The notes below the pieces were generated by a model. The model searched no databases and was not told where the DNA came from. It saw only the letters and a program-made list of their open reading frames with translations. Both the position numbers and the translations under genes were made by a program. Positions 7,582 through 16,136 of a DNA stretch of 64,000 bases are shown here, one piece after another. How positions within the stretch are numbered: the stretch's first letter is position 1; the number at the start of each line of letters is the position of its first letter. Origin of the DNA: Sandaracinus amylolyticus (GTDB taxonomy: Bacteria > Myxococcota_A > Polyangia > Polyangiales > Sandaracinaceae); contig NZ_CP070225.1 in the NCBI RefSeq assembly GCF_021631985.1, positions 372,001 to 436,000 on the forward strand, written 5' to 3'.

Positions 7582-8598
7582 GTGATCGACGCGAAGGTCA
7601 CGCTCCACGTCCTGATCGACCTCCATCGAGCGCTCGTCAACGAGACCTCGCTCGAGAAGCAGCTCGATCGCGTCGCGCGCGCTGCGCTGGCCCTTCTCGA
7701 GGCGGAGCACGCCTCGATCCGCGTGCTCGACGAGACCGGGACCGAGCTGCTCTCGGGCGCGCGAGCGGGCACCGGCGTGCAGTACCGGCCCGTCACGTTC
7801 GGTCGTGGCGTCGGCGTCGCGGGCTGGGTCGTCGATCACAACGAGACGGTGCGCATCGACGACGTCTCGAGCGATCCGCGCTTCGTCGACGTGCGCGGGC
7901 AGGGCTTCGCGATCCAGTCGATGCTCGCGGTGCCGCTCTCGATCTCGGGCGTGGTGATCGGCGTGCTCGTGGTGACGAGCGAGCGCCTCGGCGCGTTCGA
8001 CGCGTCGAAGGAGGATCTCGCGATCCTGCTCGCGTCGATCGCGGTCTCGCCGATCGAGCGCGCACGGCTCGAGGAGATCGCGCTGCGCGATCCCAGCACG
8101 CGCGCGTTCGGCGCGCGTTATCTCGCGCCGCGCCTCGCGGGCGAGGTGCACCGCGCGCGGGAAGGGCGCGTGGCGCTCTCGGTGATCGCGCTCGATCTCG
8201 ATCCGCTGCCCGAGCTGCGCGAGGAGCTGGGACGCGCCGCGATCGACGCGCTGCTCCGGGTGGCGGTCGATCGCATCCTCGCGGTGGTGCGGGCGCGCGG
8301 CGTCGTGATCCGGCGCGACGCGGGCGAGCTGGTGATCGTGCTCCCGCAGTACGACGCCGACGATGCGGAGCGCATGGCGGATCGCATCGGCGAGGCGCTC
8401 GGGAAGCCGGTGACGGAGCTCGGAGCCGGGCTCGAGGTGCTCGAGCTCACGGCGAGCAGCGGTGTGGTGCAGTGGGACGGCGCGGAGAGCCCGACGCGGC
8501 TCGAGCGCCGTGCCGACGACGCGCTTCGCGCCGCGAAGCAGCGCGGGCCGGGCGCGATCGCGGTGTGGCCCTCGGGCGAGCGCGCGCTCGAAGGTTGA
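7582..8598 (+). CDS. GAF domain protein with degenerate GGDEF domain
   Basis: The 338-aa protein has an N-terminal GAF domain, about residues 10-165 (LLEAEHASIRVLDETG, VGVAGWVVDHNETVRIDDVSSDPRF, MLAVPLSI). The second half looks like a GGDEF/nucleotidyl-cyclase fold (FGARYLAPRLAGEVHRA, ALSVIALDLDPLPE, RRADDALRAAKQRG), but the GGDEF signature is replaced by RDAGEL, so diguanylate cyclase activity is improbable. It probably binds a small molecule and signals allosterically. It has no signal peptide or membrane segment. The GTG start at 7582 was chosen for the MIDAKVTLHVLIDLHRAL start of the fold. Its stop abuts the stop of the next convergent gene in a TGATCA palindrome. Confidence 0.8.
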   Translation: MIDAKVTLHVLIDLHRALVNETSLEKQLDRVARAALALLEAEHASIRVLDETGTELLSGARAGTGVQYRPVTFGRGVGVAGWVVDHNETVRIDDVSSDPRFVDVRGQGFAIQSMLAVPLSISGVVIGVLVVTSERLGAFDASKEDLAILLASIAVSPIERARLEEIALRDPSTRAFGARYLAPRLAGEVHRAREGRVALSVIALDLDPLPELREELGRAAIDALLRVAVDRILAVVRARGVVIRRDAGELVIVLPQYDADDAERMADRIGEALGKPVTELGAGLEVLELTASSGVVQWDGAESPTRLERRADDALRAAKQRGPGAIAVWPSGERALEG

Positions 8599-8934
8599 TC
8601 AGCCGATCCACAGCGGCAGGTGACGCCGCATGCGCGCCGCCTTGCGCGTGATCTCCGCGTCGCACGCCGGCGATCCGCGCTCGAGCTCGCGGCACACTGC
8701 GGGCCTGCGCTCGTAGATCCGGCACGCGAAGCGACCGTCGCGCCGGGCCTCGAGCGCGACGCAGCGGCCGTGCTCGATGCGCATGAACGCGCGGTTCCCG
8801 ATCCACTCGGTCCAGCGCTCCGCATCCTCGCCCAGCCGCGACCAGTCGTCGCCCGTGACGCGCGCGTGCTGCGGCGACGACGACGTGCAGCACGCGCCGC
8901 ACGCCGTGCATTCCGGCGCGACGAAACCCCCCAC
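8599..8934 (-). CDS. YkgJ family cysteine cluster protein
   Basis: A small protein of 111 aa with the YkgJ/UPF0153 Cys pattern: CTACGACC close to the N-terminus, then CRIYERRPAVCREL and a further Cys in SPACDAEI. The family is annotated as a zinc- or iron-chelating Fe-S-type domain of uncertain role. The GTG at 8934 places the first CxxC near residue 9, as in relatives; a longer form would begin in non-conserved sequence. It converges with the GAF gene with zero intergenic space and diverges from the M48 gene. Confidence 0.75.
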   Translation of the reverse strand: MGGFVAPECTACGACCTSSSPQHARVTGDDWSRLGEDAERWTEWIGNRAFMRIEHGRCVALEARRDGRFACRIYERRPAVCRELERGSPACDAEITRKAARMRRHLPLWIG

Positions 8935-9007
8935 GCGGTCATCGTACCTCGCACCGGCTCGCGATACGCTCGCGTCCTCGTGCGAACGAATCGGAAGGAG
9001 CACGAAC

Positions 9008-12000
9008 ATGGGAGCCGCAGAGTCCTGGGCGCGTGAGAACGAGCCATCACGCAAGCCGACGCTCGACGATCTTTTCCCGCCTGCGCCGAGCGCTCCTCCG
9101 GCCGAGCTCACGGCCGCGTCGGCCGCGTACAAGCGAAGCGCTTGGCTCGCTTGCGCGGGGCTCTTCGGCTTCGTCGCGGTCTACCTCGGGCTGATCGCGT
9201 ACCTCGCGCGCGTGGTGTATCGCCTGCTCGGCAACGCGATCCTCCACGGCGGCAACGTGCTGCTCGCGGGCGCGCTCTCGCTCCCTGCGCTCTTCTTCAT
9301 CGCGTTCCTGGTGCGTGGTCTCTTCGTCGTGAAGCACGCGAAGGACCCCTCGCTCGTCGAGCTCGACGAGCACCGCGAGCCGTTGCTCTTCGCGTTCCTT
9401 CGTCGCCTCGCCGACGAGACCGGCGCGCCGCGCCCGCATCGCGTCTTCGTGTCGGCGCGCGTGAACGCGAGCGTCTTCTACGACCTCTCGTTCTGGAACC
9501 TGATCTTCCCGTCGAAGAAGAACCTCGAGCTCGGCCTCGGGCTCGTGAACGCGCTCACGCTCGACGAGCTCAAGGCGGTCATCGCGCACGAGTACGGGCA
9601 CTTCGCGCAGCGCACGATGGCGGTCGGGCGGTGGGTCTACGTCGCGCAGCAGATCGCGGGGCACATCATCGTCTCGCGCGGCGTGTTCGACAGGTTCCTG
9701 TCGTTCATCTCGAACATCGACATCCGCGTCGCGTGGATCGGGTGGATCATGCGGCTCTTCGTGTGGGCCATCCGCTCGGTGCTCGACACGGTGTTCCGTG
9801 TCGTCGTGCTCGCGCATCGCGCGCTCGGGCGCGAGATGGAGCTGCAGGCGGATCGCGTCGCGGTGTCGGTCAGCGGCAGCGACAGCCTCGTGCATGCGCT
9901 GCATCGGCTCGGGCCCGCCGACGAGGCGTGGGAAGAGGCGATCGCGTTCATCCACGACGAGGCGGTCGCGGGGCGTCCGGTCTCCGATCTCTTCTCGGTG
10001 CAGTCGGCCGCGCTCGAGCACCTGCGGCGCATCCTGAGCGAGCCCGGCTTCGGGCTCACGCCCGAGCGTCCCCAGCGCGCATCGTCGCATCGCGTGTTCG
10101 ACTCGGAGCTCGCGCAGCCGCCGCGCATGTGGATGACGCACCCGCCGAACCGCGAGCGCGAGGAGCACGCGAAGGCGATCTACCTCGGCTCGGCGCTCGA
10201 TCCCCGTCCTGCGTGGGCGCTCTTCGCGGATCCCGAGACGCTGCGTCGCGACATCACGCGGAGCTTCCTCGCGCTGCTCTTCGCGAAGATCCCCAACGCG
10301 TCGGCGGAGCCGGTGCCCACGGCCCAGACCCTCGCGCGCTTCGAGGAGCGCTTCGCGCGCGCGTCGCTCGATCCGCGTTATCGCGGCGCGTACCTCGGGC
10401 GCGCGATCGCGGCGTACCACGAGTCACCCGAGCTCATGGTCTCGATCGATCGCGAGGACGGAGATCGGGACGCGCTCGTCGCGCGGTTCGACGCGCTCTA
10501 TCCGAGCTCGCTCGGCGACGAGCTCGCGAAGTACCGCGAGCGTCGCGAGGAGGAGTCGCTGCTCGAAGGGCTCTCGGACGGAGTGCTCTCCGCGCCGGGC
10601 GGCGTGATCCGCTACCGAGGTCGCGAGATCCCGCGCAAGGAGCTCGCGTCGGTGATCGAGGGCGTGCGCTCGGAGCGACGCGAGATCGAGGCGCGCATCC
10701 TCGAGCACGATCGCGCGTGCCGCGCGGTGCACCTCGACGCGGCGCGCCTGCTCGGCCAGGGGTGGGAGGCGTACCTCGAGAGCCTGCACGCGCTGCTGCA
10801 CTACGCGACGCACGCGTTCCGCGATCTCGCCGACGCGCACGGGCACCTGCACCACGTGCTGCGCATCGTCCTCGCGGACGGCAGCGTCAGCAACGACGAG
10901 CGGGTGCGCGTGCTCGCGGCGTCGAACGATCTGCAGCACGTGCTCGAGCAGGTGTGGTCGCAGAAGCCGCAGCTCGTGCTGCCGCCCGCGGTGCGCGCGC
11001 GCTTCGCGGATCTCGGCGGGTTCACGGTGCTCGAGGACTCGCTGGGGATGAACGACCCGCACCCCGAGAACCTCGGCGACTGGCTGCAGAAGGTCGACGG
11101 ATGGGCGGCGGGCGCGTCGGGTGATCTGAAGGCGCTCGCCGACGCGACGCTCGATGCGCTGCTCGACGTCGAAGAGGCGATCGCGCGACAGCTGCGCGAG
11201 GGGATCGAGCCCGGTGACGCGCCCGAGCCCGCGCGCGTGCCCGAGCGATATCGCACCTGCGTGGTCGGCGCGGAGCGCGAGCGCCAGAAGAAGCTCGGGT
11301 GGTGGGATCGTTTCCAGACCGCCGACGGCTTCCTCCCCGGCGCGGCGCGCTTCGCGGTGGCGAGCGCGCTGCTGCTGCCGGCGCTGCTGATCGGCGGGCG
11401 CATCGGCGGATCGACCGTGCACGTGTTCAACGGTCTGCCGATCCCGGTCGTGGTGTCGATCGACGGAGATGAGGTCGACGTGGGCGCGCACGGCGCGGCG
11501 ACGATCGATCACGACGCATCGGACCACGCGCACGTGATCACGACGACGCGCGACGGGCGGGTCGTCGAGGACTTCGAGGCGAGCGTCGGCGGTGGTTTCG
11601 CGGATTACGCGTACAACGTCGCGCACGCGACGGTGCTCGTGCAGTGGACAGCCGTGTACGGGCCGGGCGCGCCGCCGCCCGAGCGCGTGCTCGGCGCGCC
11701 GCGATGGCGTGTCGCGGACGAGGACGCGGTGTTCGAAGCACCGCCCACGTCCGTCTCGGTGAGCTCGCACAGCAGCTCGGCGCGCCGCACGGTGCTCGAG
11801 GCCGTGGTGAGCGCGCCGCCGGGCACGCAGCTCTCGGCGCTGACGTCGGACGAGGAGCGCCTCGCGATGATGCGCGCGCACGTGCTCTTCGATCCGATCG
11901 AGTCGGCGTCGATCGGCGAGTGGGTCGCGTTCGCCTCGCAGATGCCCGCGATGCTCCCGGTGCTGCGAGAGCGCGCGCAGCTCGAGCCGGGCGCGGTGCT

Positions 12001-12931
12001 CGTCGCGCGTGCGCTGCAGGACGCGGGTGATCCCGAGGTGTGCCCGCGCGCGACGGCGGGTGCCGCGGAGCAGCCCGACGATGCCGACCTCGCGTACCTC
12101 GCGGCCCGCTGCATGACCGATCCCGAGGCGCGCCGCGCGGCGTATGCCCGCCTCTACGCGGCGCACCCCGAGAACGGCTGGACCGCGTTCGCGGTCGCGC
12201 ACGATCTCGCGCGCGCATCGCGCTGGCAGGACGCGCTGGTCGCGTGGAGCACCGCGGTGCAGACCCCGGCGCTCCGCGGCGTGCTCGACTACGCGCGCAC
12301 CGAGATGCTGCGCACCCAGCGCGGCGCGGCGCTCCACCACGACCCCGCGGGCGCCCACCCGTTCATCGACGCGCCCGACGGGAGCGGCGGCATGCTCGAC
12401 TTCTTCCTGCGCATCGAGGGGCTCCCGCGCGACGACGATCCGCCCGCGTTCGCGGCGTACCGGCGGCTCGCGTCGGGCGCGGTGCCCGATGCGGTGCAGT
12501 CGATCGACATGGTGGTCCCCGAGGTCGATGCGCGCGCGGGGCTCGTCGCGCTCGCGGCCGCGTCCGACGGGGCCACGGGCGATCTGGTGCAGCGCGGGCT
12601 CGCGATCGATCCCGCATCGCTCGGCCCCGCCGGCCTCCACGCGCTCGCGGCGCTCGCGATCCGCGAGCACCGTGATCCCTCGCCGTACCTCGCGCCGCTG
12701 CGCGCGAGCGACGACGAGCGTGTGTACGAGGGGCTCGCCGAGCTGCTCGCGTCTCCGGCGCTCGCCGAGGATCCCGCCGCGCTCGAGGCGATCGCGGCGC
12801 GCGCGATGCTCGGGGCGCGCGGGCACGTGCTCGCGATGGGCGTGATCGTGCTCGGCGATCGCGCGCCCGCATCGTGGCGCGAGCAAGTCCGCGCGCTGCT
12901 CTTCGCGCCCGAGCGCCCCTACTTCCGCTGA
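9008..12931 (+). CDS. very large membrane M48 family metallopeptidase
   Basis: The 1307-aa protein has two N-terminal membrane segments (about residues 42-65 and 80-100), then an M48 protease domain. HEYGH at 194-198 supplies two zinc ligands and the catalytic Glu, and MELQAD near 277-282 supplies the third ligand and the nearby Asp. Further hydrophobic segments lie near 230-260. After the protease domain comes a long helical region, another hydrophobic stretch near 780-800 (FAVASALLLPALLIGG) and a C-terminal half with beta-rich and TPR-like helical repeats. HtpX-type M48 enzymes are about 300 aa, so about 1000 residues are extra. aaggag at 8995-9000 supports ATG 9008. It is likely a membrane-protein quality-control protease with added recognition domains. 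Confidence 0.85.
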   Translation: MGAAESWARENEPSRKPTLDDLFPPAPSAPPAELTAASAAYKRSAWLACAGLFGFVAVYLGLIAYLARVVYRLLGNAILHGGNVLLAGALSLPALFFIAFLVRGLFVVKHAKDPSLVELDEHREPLLFAFLRRLADETGAPRPHRVFVSARVNASVFYDLSFWNLIFPSKKNLELGLGLVNALTLDELKAVIAHEYGHFAQRTMAVGRWVYVAQQIAGHIIVSRGVFDRFLSFISNIDIRVAWIGWIMRLFVWAIRSVLDTVFRVVVLAHRALGREMELQADRVAVSVSGSDSLVHALHRLGPADEAWEEAIAFIHDEAVAGRPVSDLFSVQSAALEHLRRILSEPGFGLTPERPQRASSHRVFDSELAQPPRMWMTHPPNREREEHAKAIYLGSALDPRPAWALFADPETLRRDITRSFLALLFAKIPNASAEPVPTAQTLARFEERFARASLDPRYRGAYLGRAIAAYHESPELMVSIDREDGDRDALVARFDALYPSSLGDELAKYRERREEESLLEGLSDGVLSAPGGVIRYRGREIPRKELASVIEGVRSERREIEARILEHDRACRAVHLDAARLLGQGWEAYLESLHALLHYATHAFRDLADAHGHLHHVLRIVLADGSVSNDERVRVLAASNDLQHVLEQVWSQKPQLVLPPAVRARFADLGGFTVLEDSLGMNDPHPENLGDWLQKVDGWAAGASGDLKALADATLDALLDVEEAIARQLREGIEPGDAPEPARVPERYRTCVVGAERERQKKLGWWDRFQTADGFLPGAARFAVASALLLPALLIGGRIGGSTVHVFNGLPIPVVVSIDGDEVDVGAHGAATIDHDASDHAHVITTTRDGRVVEDFEASVGGGFADYAYNVAHATVLVQWTAVYGPGAPPPERVLGAPRWRVADEDAVFEAPPTSVSVSSHSSSARRTVLEAVVSAPPGTQLSALTSDEERLAMMRAHVLFDPIESASIGEWVAFASQMPAMLPVLRERAQLEPGAVLVARALQDAGDPEVCPRATAGAAEQPDDADLAYLAARCMTDPEARRAAYARLYAAHPENGWTAFAVAHDLARASRWQDALVAWSTAVQTPALRGVLDYARTEMLRTQRGAALHHDPAGAHPFIDAPDGSGGMLDFFLRIEGLPRDDDPPAFAAYRRLASGAVPDAVQSIDMVVPEVDARAGLVALAAASDGATGDLVQRGLAIDPASLGPAGLHALAALAIREHRDPSPYLAPLRASDDERVYEGLAELLASPALAEDPAALEAIAARAMLGARGHVLAMGVIVLGDRAPASWREQVRALLFAPERPYFR

Positions 12932-12970
12932 TCGCAGGGCGCCGCCGATGCGGCGCCCATGCTCCATGCT

Positions 12971-13009
12971 GCATATGCGTTGACAGGCATATGCATGCGT
13001 GCGTATATA
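12971..13009 (+). promoter_or_regulatory. promoter and probable operator of the ArsR operon
   Basis: TTGACA at 12980-12985 and TATATA at 13004-13009 are separated by 18 nt. Two copies of the palindrome gcatatgc, at 12971-12978 and 12987-12994, lie 16 bp apart and flank the -35 element. The start ATG at 13020 is only about 4 nt past the expected transcription start, so the mRNA may be nearly leaderless. Autorepression by the encoded regulator is inferred. Confidence 0.7.
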
Positions 13010-13019
13010 CGTCCTCGTG

Positions 13020-13361
13020 ATGCACGAGTCCTTCGCCGCGCTGGCCGAGCCGAATCGGTTCCGGATCGTGGAGCTCCTCCGCACCGGGCCGCGCCCGGTG
13101 AACGACATCGCGGAGCGTCTCGACCTCAACCAGCCGCAGGTGTCGAAGCACCTGCGCGTGCTCAAGGAGGCGGGGCTCGTCGACGTGCAGCCGCGCGCCC
13201 AGCAGCGCGTGTACGCGCTCCAGGCGCGACCGCTGCGCGAGCTGCACGAGTGGCTCGAGCGCTACCGGCGCATCTGGGACGCGAGGCTCGACGCGATGGA
13301 CGAGCTGGTCGCGGAGCTGCAGCGGGACGAGAAGGCCCGCGGTCGGAAGAAGAAAGGATGA
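13020..13361 (+). CDS. ArsR/SmtB family transcriptional regulator
   Basis: A winged-helix regulator of 113 aa. MHESFAALAEPNRFRIVELL is the typical ArsR opening, followed by the recognition helix QPQVSKHLRVLKEAGLV and the wing. No Cys or His metal-site cluster is visible, so this is probably one of the non-metal ArsR regulators that travel with AHSA1/SRPBCC genes. ATG 13020 is preferred over the upstream GTG because it is the standard family start. The gene overlaps the next by 4 bp (ATGA), and palindromic repeats cover its promoter. Confidence 0.9.
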   Translation: MHESFAALAEPNRFRIVELLRTGPRPVNDIAERLDLNQPQVSKHLRVLKEAGLVDVQPRAQQRVYALQARPLRELHEWLERYRRIWDARLDAMDELVAELQRDEKARGRKKKG

Positions 13362-13855
13362 AGGCCATGAGCGAGACGTCGATGGAGCTCCGGGGTGATC
13401 GAGAGATCATCATCGCGCGCACGTTCCGCGCGCCGCCGCGCATCGTGTTCGAGGCGTACACGAAGCCCGAGCACGTGAAGCGGTGGTGGGCGCCGAAGTC
13501 GCTGGGCTGCGAGGTGACGTCGTGCGAGGCCGACGTTCGGGTCGGTGGTCGCTATCGCTTCGTGACGCGCGCCGGCGGCCAGGACTTCGCGTTCTCGGGC
13601 ACGTACACCGAGGTCACGTCACCGACGCGGCTCGTCTACACGCAGGTGTTCGAGCCGATGGCCGACGCCGGGCACGCCGTGGTCACCGTGACGTTCGAGG
13701 ACCACGAAGGGACGACGCGCTTCGTGTCGCACGAGCTCTATCCGTCCGCGGAGGCGCGCGAGGCTGCGCTCGCGTCGGGCATGGAGCACGGCATGCGCGA
13801 GACGATGCGCCAGCTCGACGAGCTCGTCGTGTCGCTCGCGCGGGACGCGCGATGA
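13358..13855 (+). CDS. SRPBCC/AHSA1 family protein
   Basis: A 165-aa START/Bet v1-like protein of the activator-of-Hsp90-homologue-1 group. Diagnostic segments are IIIARTFRAPPRIVFEAYTK, the WWAPK motif, and VRVGGRYRFVTR. These small cytoplasmic proteins have a hydrophobic cavity; their ligands are mostly unknown. The gene pair ArsR-AHSA1 is common in bacteria. It is translationally coupled on both sides, with ATGA overlaps at 13358-13361 and 13852-13855, so the three genes form one operon under the 12971-13009 promoter. Confidence 0.88.
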   Translation: MKAMSETSMELRGDREIIIARTFRAPPRIVFEAYTKPEHVKRWWAPKSLGCEVTSCEADVRVGGRYRFVTRAGGQDFAFSGTYTEVTSPTRLVYTQVFEPMADAGHAVVTVTFEDHEGTTRFVSHELYPSAEAREAALASGMEHGMRETMRQLDELVVSLARDAR

Positions 13856-14517
13856 GCGCGGTCGCGCGCGTCGAGAGCTCGAGCGCTCCGTCGGTGGTCC
13901 CGGCGCGTCTCGCGATCGCTGCCGCCGCGGCCACGCTCGGGTTGCTCTCGAGCCTCCACGTGTTGAGCCCCGAGCTCGATCCGACGTGGCGGATGGTGAG
14001 CGAGTACGCATACGGCCGCTTCGGCTGGGTGCTCTCGCTCATGTTCCTCGCGTGGGCGCTCGCGTCGTGGGCGCTCGCAGTCGCACTGCGAGCGCGCGTC
14101 GTCACGCGCCGCGCGCAGATCGGGTGGGCGTTCCTCGTGCTCGCGGGCGCAGGGCAGGCGATGGCGTCGGTGTTCGACGTGCAGCACCCGCTGCACTCGC
14201 TCGCTGCGCTGATCGGGATCCCGAGCCTGCCGATCGCCGCGCTCCTGATCACCGGCCCCATGGCGCGCGAGCGCGCGGCGCTCCGCTGGGCCGCGCACTC
14301 GACCTGGGTGAGCGTCGTGCTCCTGGCCGTCGCGTTCGCGCTGCTGATCACGACGTTCGTGCAGGCCGGCGGGGACGTCTCGGCCGAGCCCGACACGGTG
14401 ACGACGCTCCCGCAGGGCGTGATCGCGGTGGTCGGGCTCGCGAACCGCGCCCTCGTCGTCGCCTACTGCGCGTGGGTCGCGATGATCGCCTGGCACGTGG
14501 CTCCCCGCGCGTCGTGA
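13852..14517 (+). CDS. multi-pass membrane protein, DUF998-like
   Basis: The 221-aa protein has about six hydrophobic segments (near residues 18-40, 58-85, 92-112, 118-135, 148-170, 190-212). The opening LGLLSSLHVLSPELDPTWRMVSEYAYG matches the DUF998 pattern, a family of small integral membrane proteins without a known activity. It is the last gene of the ArsR-AHSA1 operon. A role in responding to the ligand sensed by the ArsR protein is inference only. Confidence 0.72.
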   Translation: MSAVARVESSSAPSVVPARLAIAAAAATLGLLSSLHVLSPELDPTWRMVSEYAYGRFGWVLSLMFLAWALASWALAVALRARVVTRRAQIGWAFLVLAGAGQAMASVFDVQHPLHSLAALIGIPSLPIAALLITGPMARERAALRWAAHSTWVSVVLLAVAFALLITTFVQAGGDVSAEPDTVTTLPQGVIAVVGLANRALVVAYCAWVAMIAWHVAPRAS

Positions 14518-14538
14518 GCGCCGTGCGATGCTGCGGCC

Positions 14539-15255
14539 ATGATCGAGAAGCTCGAGCACACCCACGGCGGCGTCACCTTCGAAGCGCACCTCGCGTTCCC
14601 GCCGAGCGAGGGCCCGCACGGCGCGATCCTGATCGCTCCGACGTGGCGCGGGCAGACCGACTTCGAGCGCGCGAAGGCCGAGCGCATCGCGTCGGAGCTC
14701 GGCCTCGTCGGCGTCGCGATCGACGTCTACGGCAAGGGCGTGACGGGCACGAGCGCGATGGAGTGCGTGAAGCTCAGCACGCCGCTCAAGCGCGATCGCG
14801 GGCTGCTCCGCGCGCGCATGCTCGCGGCGTTCGACGCGGTGCGCGCGCATCCTCGCGTCGACGCGGCGCGCCTCGGCGCGATCGGGTTCTGCTTCGGCGG
14901 GCAGTGCGTGCTCGACCTCGCACGTGCGGGCGCGGAGCTGCGCGCCGTGATCACGTTCCACGGCGTGCTCGATCCGCCCGAGGGGCTCGAGGTCGGCCCG
15001 ATCCGCGCGAAGATCCTCGCGCTGCACGGCCACGACGATCCGCTCGCGACGCCCGAGCAGCTCCTCGCGTTCGAGACCGAGATGACGAAGCTCGGCGCGG
15101 ACTGGGAGGTCCACACCTACGGCGGCACGACGCACGCGTTCACGAACCCGGCGGCGAACGATCCCGGGCGCACGATGTACTCGGAGCGCGCGGATCGTCG
15201 CTCGTGGATCGCGATGCGCGCGTTCCTCGAAGAGGTCGACCTGATCACGCGCTGA
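14539..15255 (+). CDS. dienelactone hydrolase family protein
   Basis: A 238-aa cytoplasmic alpha/beta hydrolase of the dienelactone hydrolase family. The nucleophile is Cys in GAIGFCFGGQCVLDLA. The catalytic Asp is in LALHGHDDPLATPEQ and the His in YGGTTHAFTNPAAND. Family members open lactones or hydrolyse other esters; the true substrate here is unknown. It starts 21 nt after the DUF998 gene, so read-through from the ArsR operon is possible. Its 3' end overlaps the convergent acyltransferase gene by 11 bp. Confidence 0.87.
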   Translation: MIEKLEHTHGGVTFEAHLAFPPSEGPHGAILIAPTWRGQTDFERAKAERIASELGLVGVAIDVYGKGVTGTSAMECVKLSTPLKRDRGLLRARMLAAFDAVRAHPRVDAARLGAIGFCFGGQCVLDLARAGAELRAVITFHGVLDPPEGLEVGPIRAKILALHGHDDPLATPEQLLAFETEMTKLGADWEVHTYGGTTHAFTNPAANDPGRTMYSERADRRSWIAMRAFLEEVDLITR

Positions 15256-16063
15256 GCGCGCGGGCGGGGTCTTCGAGCACCTCGCGGAACCGCGTCGCGA
15301 GCTGGCCCGCCTGGAAGCCGTCGAGGATCCGATGATCGAGGGTCACGCCGAGCTCGAGCACCGGGCGCACCTCGACGCGCCCGTCGATCGCGACCGGCGT
15401 GTCCTGGATGGCGCCCACCGTGATCACCAGCGGCGTGCGCGCGAAGGGCACCAGCGGCGCGAGCGCGCTGGTCAGCCCGAACGTGCCGACGTTCGTGATC
15501 ATCACGCTGCCGAACGCGTCGAAGGGGATCCCGAGCCGGCGCAGATCGAGCCCGAGGTCGTAGCCCAGCGTCTCGGCGACGCGCATCGCCGGGCCGATCA
15601 GCGGATCGGGCAGGCGCTCCATCAAGCGCGACGTGAGGTCGAGCGAAGGATCGCGATGGGCGCGCACGCGCTTCGCGAGGTGCTCGAGCTCGGTCGCGAT
15701 CGCGACGGGATCCTTCTCGTCGGCGTCCTTCACCAGCGCGCCGAGGAGATCCTCGCCGCGGTCGCGCGCGATCTGGAAGAACACGTCGACGCGATCGCGC
15801 GCCCAGATCCCGCGCCCGCCGCGCACGATCGCGTTCACGTCGGGCCGCGCCGCGAGCGCCATCGCCGCGGCCTTGCCGACGAGGTGCGTGATCGTGACGT
15901 GCACGCCGGTGCGCGCGCGCGCCTCCTCGATCCACGCGATCGCGCGCGTCGCATCGAGATCGAGGAAGCCGTACACGCTGGGATCGGCCGGTCGCTTCCA
16001 CGCGTGGAGCGCCATGCGGCGCCACGGATGACGCAGTCGGAGACGCTGGAAGCGCGGGGCCAT
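15245..16063 (-). CDS. stand-alone 2-oxoacid dehydrogenase E2-type acyltransferase domain
   Basis: The 272-aa product matches the catalytic domain of dihydrolipoamide acyltransferases: VTITHLVGKAAAMALAARPDVNA, GSVMITNVGTFG and the active-site HxxxDG motif in DHRILDGFQAGQ. There is no lipoyl domain and no peripheral subunit-binding domain, and no E1 or E3 gene nearby. It may act on free CoA esters or carry a divergent function, like other isolated E2-fold proteins. ATG 16063 gives the shortest form that keeps the whole fold; upstream sequence in frame has no coding character and runs into the divergent copA promoter region. Confidence 0.8.
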   Translation of the reverse strand: MAPRFQRLRLRHPWRRMALHAWKRPADPSVYGFLDLDATRAIAWIEEARARTGVHVTITHLVGKAAAMALAARPDVNAIVRGGRGIWARDRVDVFFQIARDRGEDLLGALVKDADEKDPVAIATELEHLAKRVRAHRDPSLDLTSRLMERLPDPLIGPAMRVAETLGYDLGLDLRRLGIPFDAFGSVMITNVGTFGLTSALAPLVPFARTPLVITVGAIQDTPVAIDGRVEVRPVLELGVTLDHRILDGFQAGQLATRFREVLEDPARALSA

Positions 16064-16136
16064 TCCGCGCTCAGGTAGACACCGGCCCGCATCTGTCAGC
16101 ATGGCCGGAAGGCGCGGACGGCCGTAGGGATCGCCG

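Noticed and set aside
10424-13165. Long minus-strand open frame opposite the M48 gene
   Set aside because: Composition is Arg/His/Ala-rich with no fold signature; the plus-strand M48 gene with HEYGH is clearly the coding strand.
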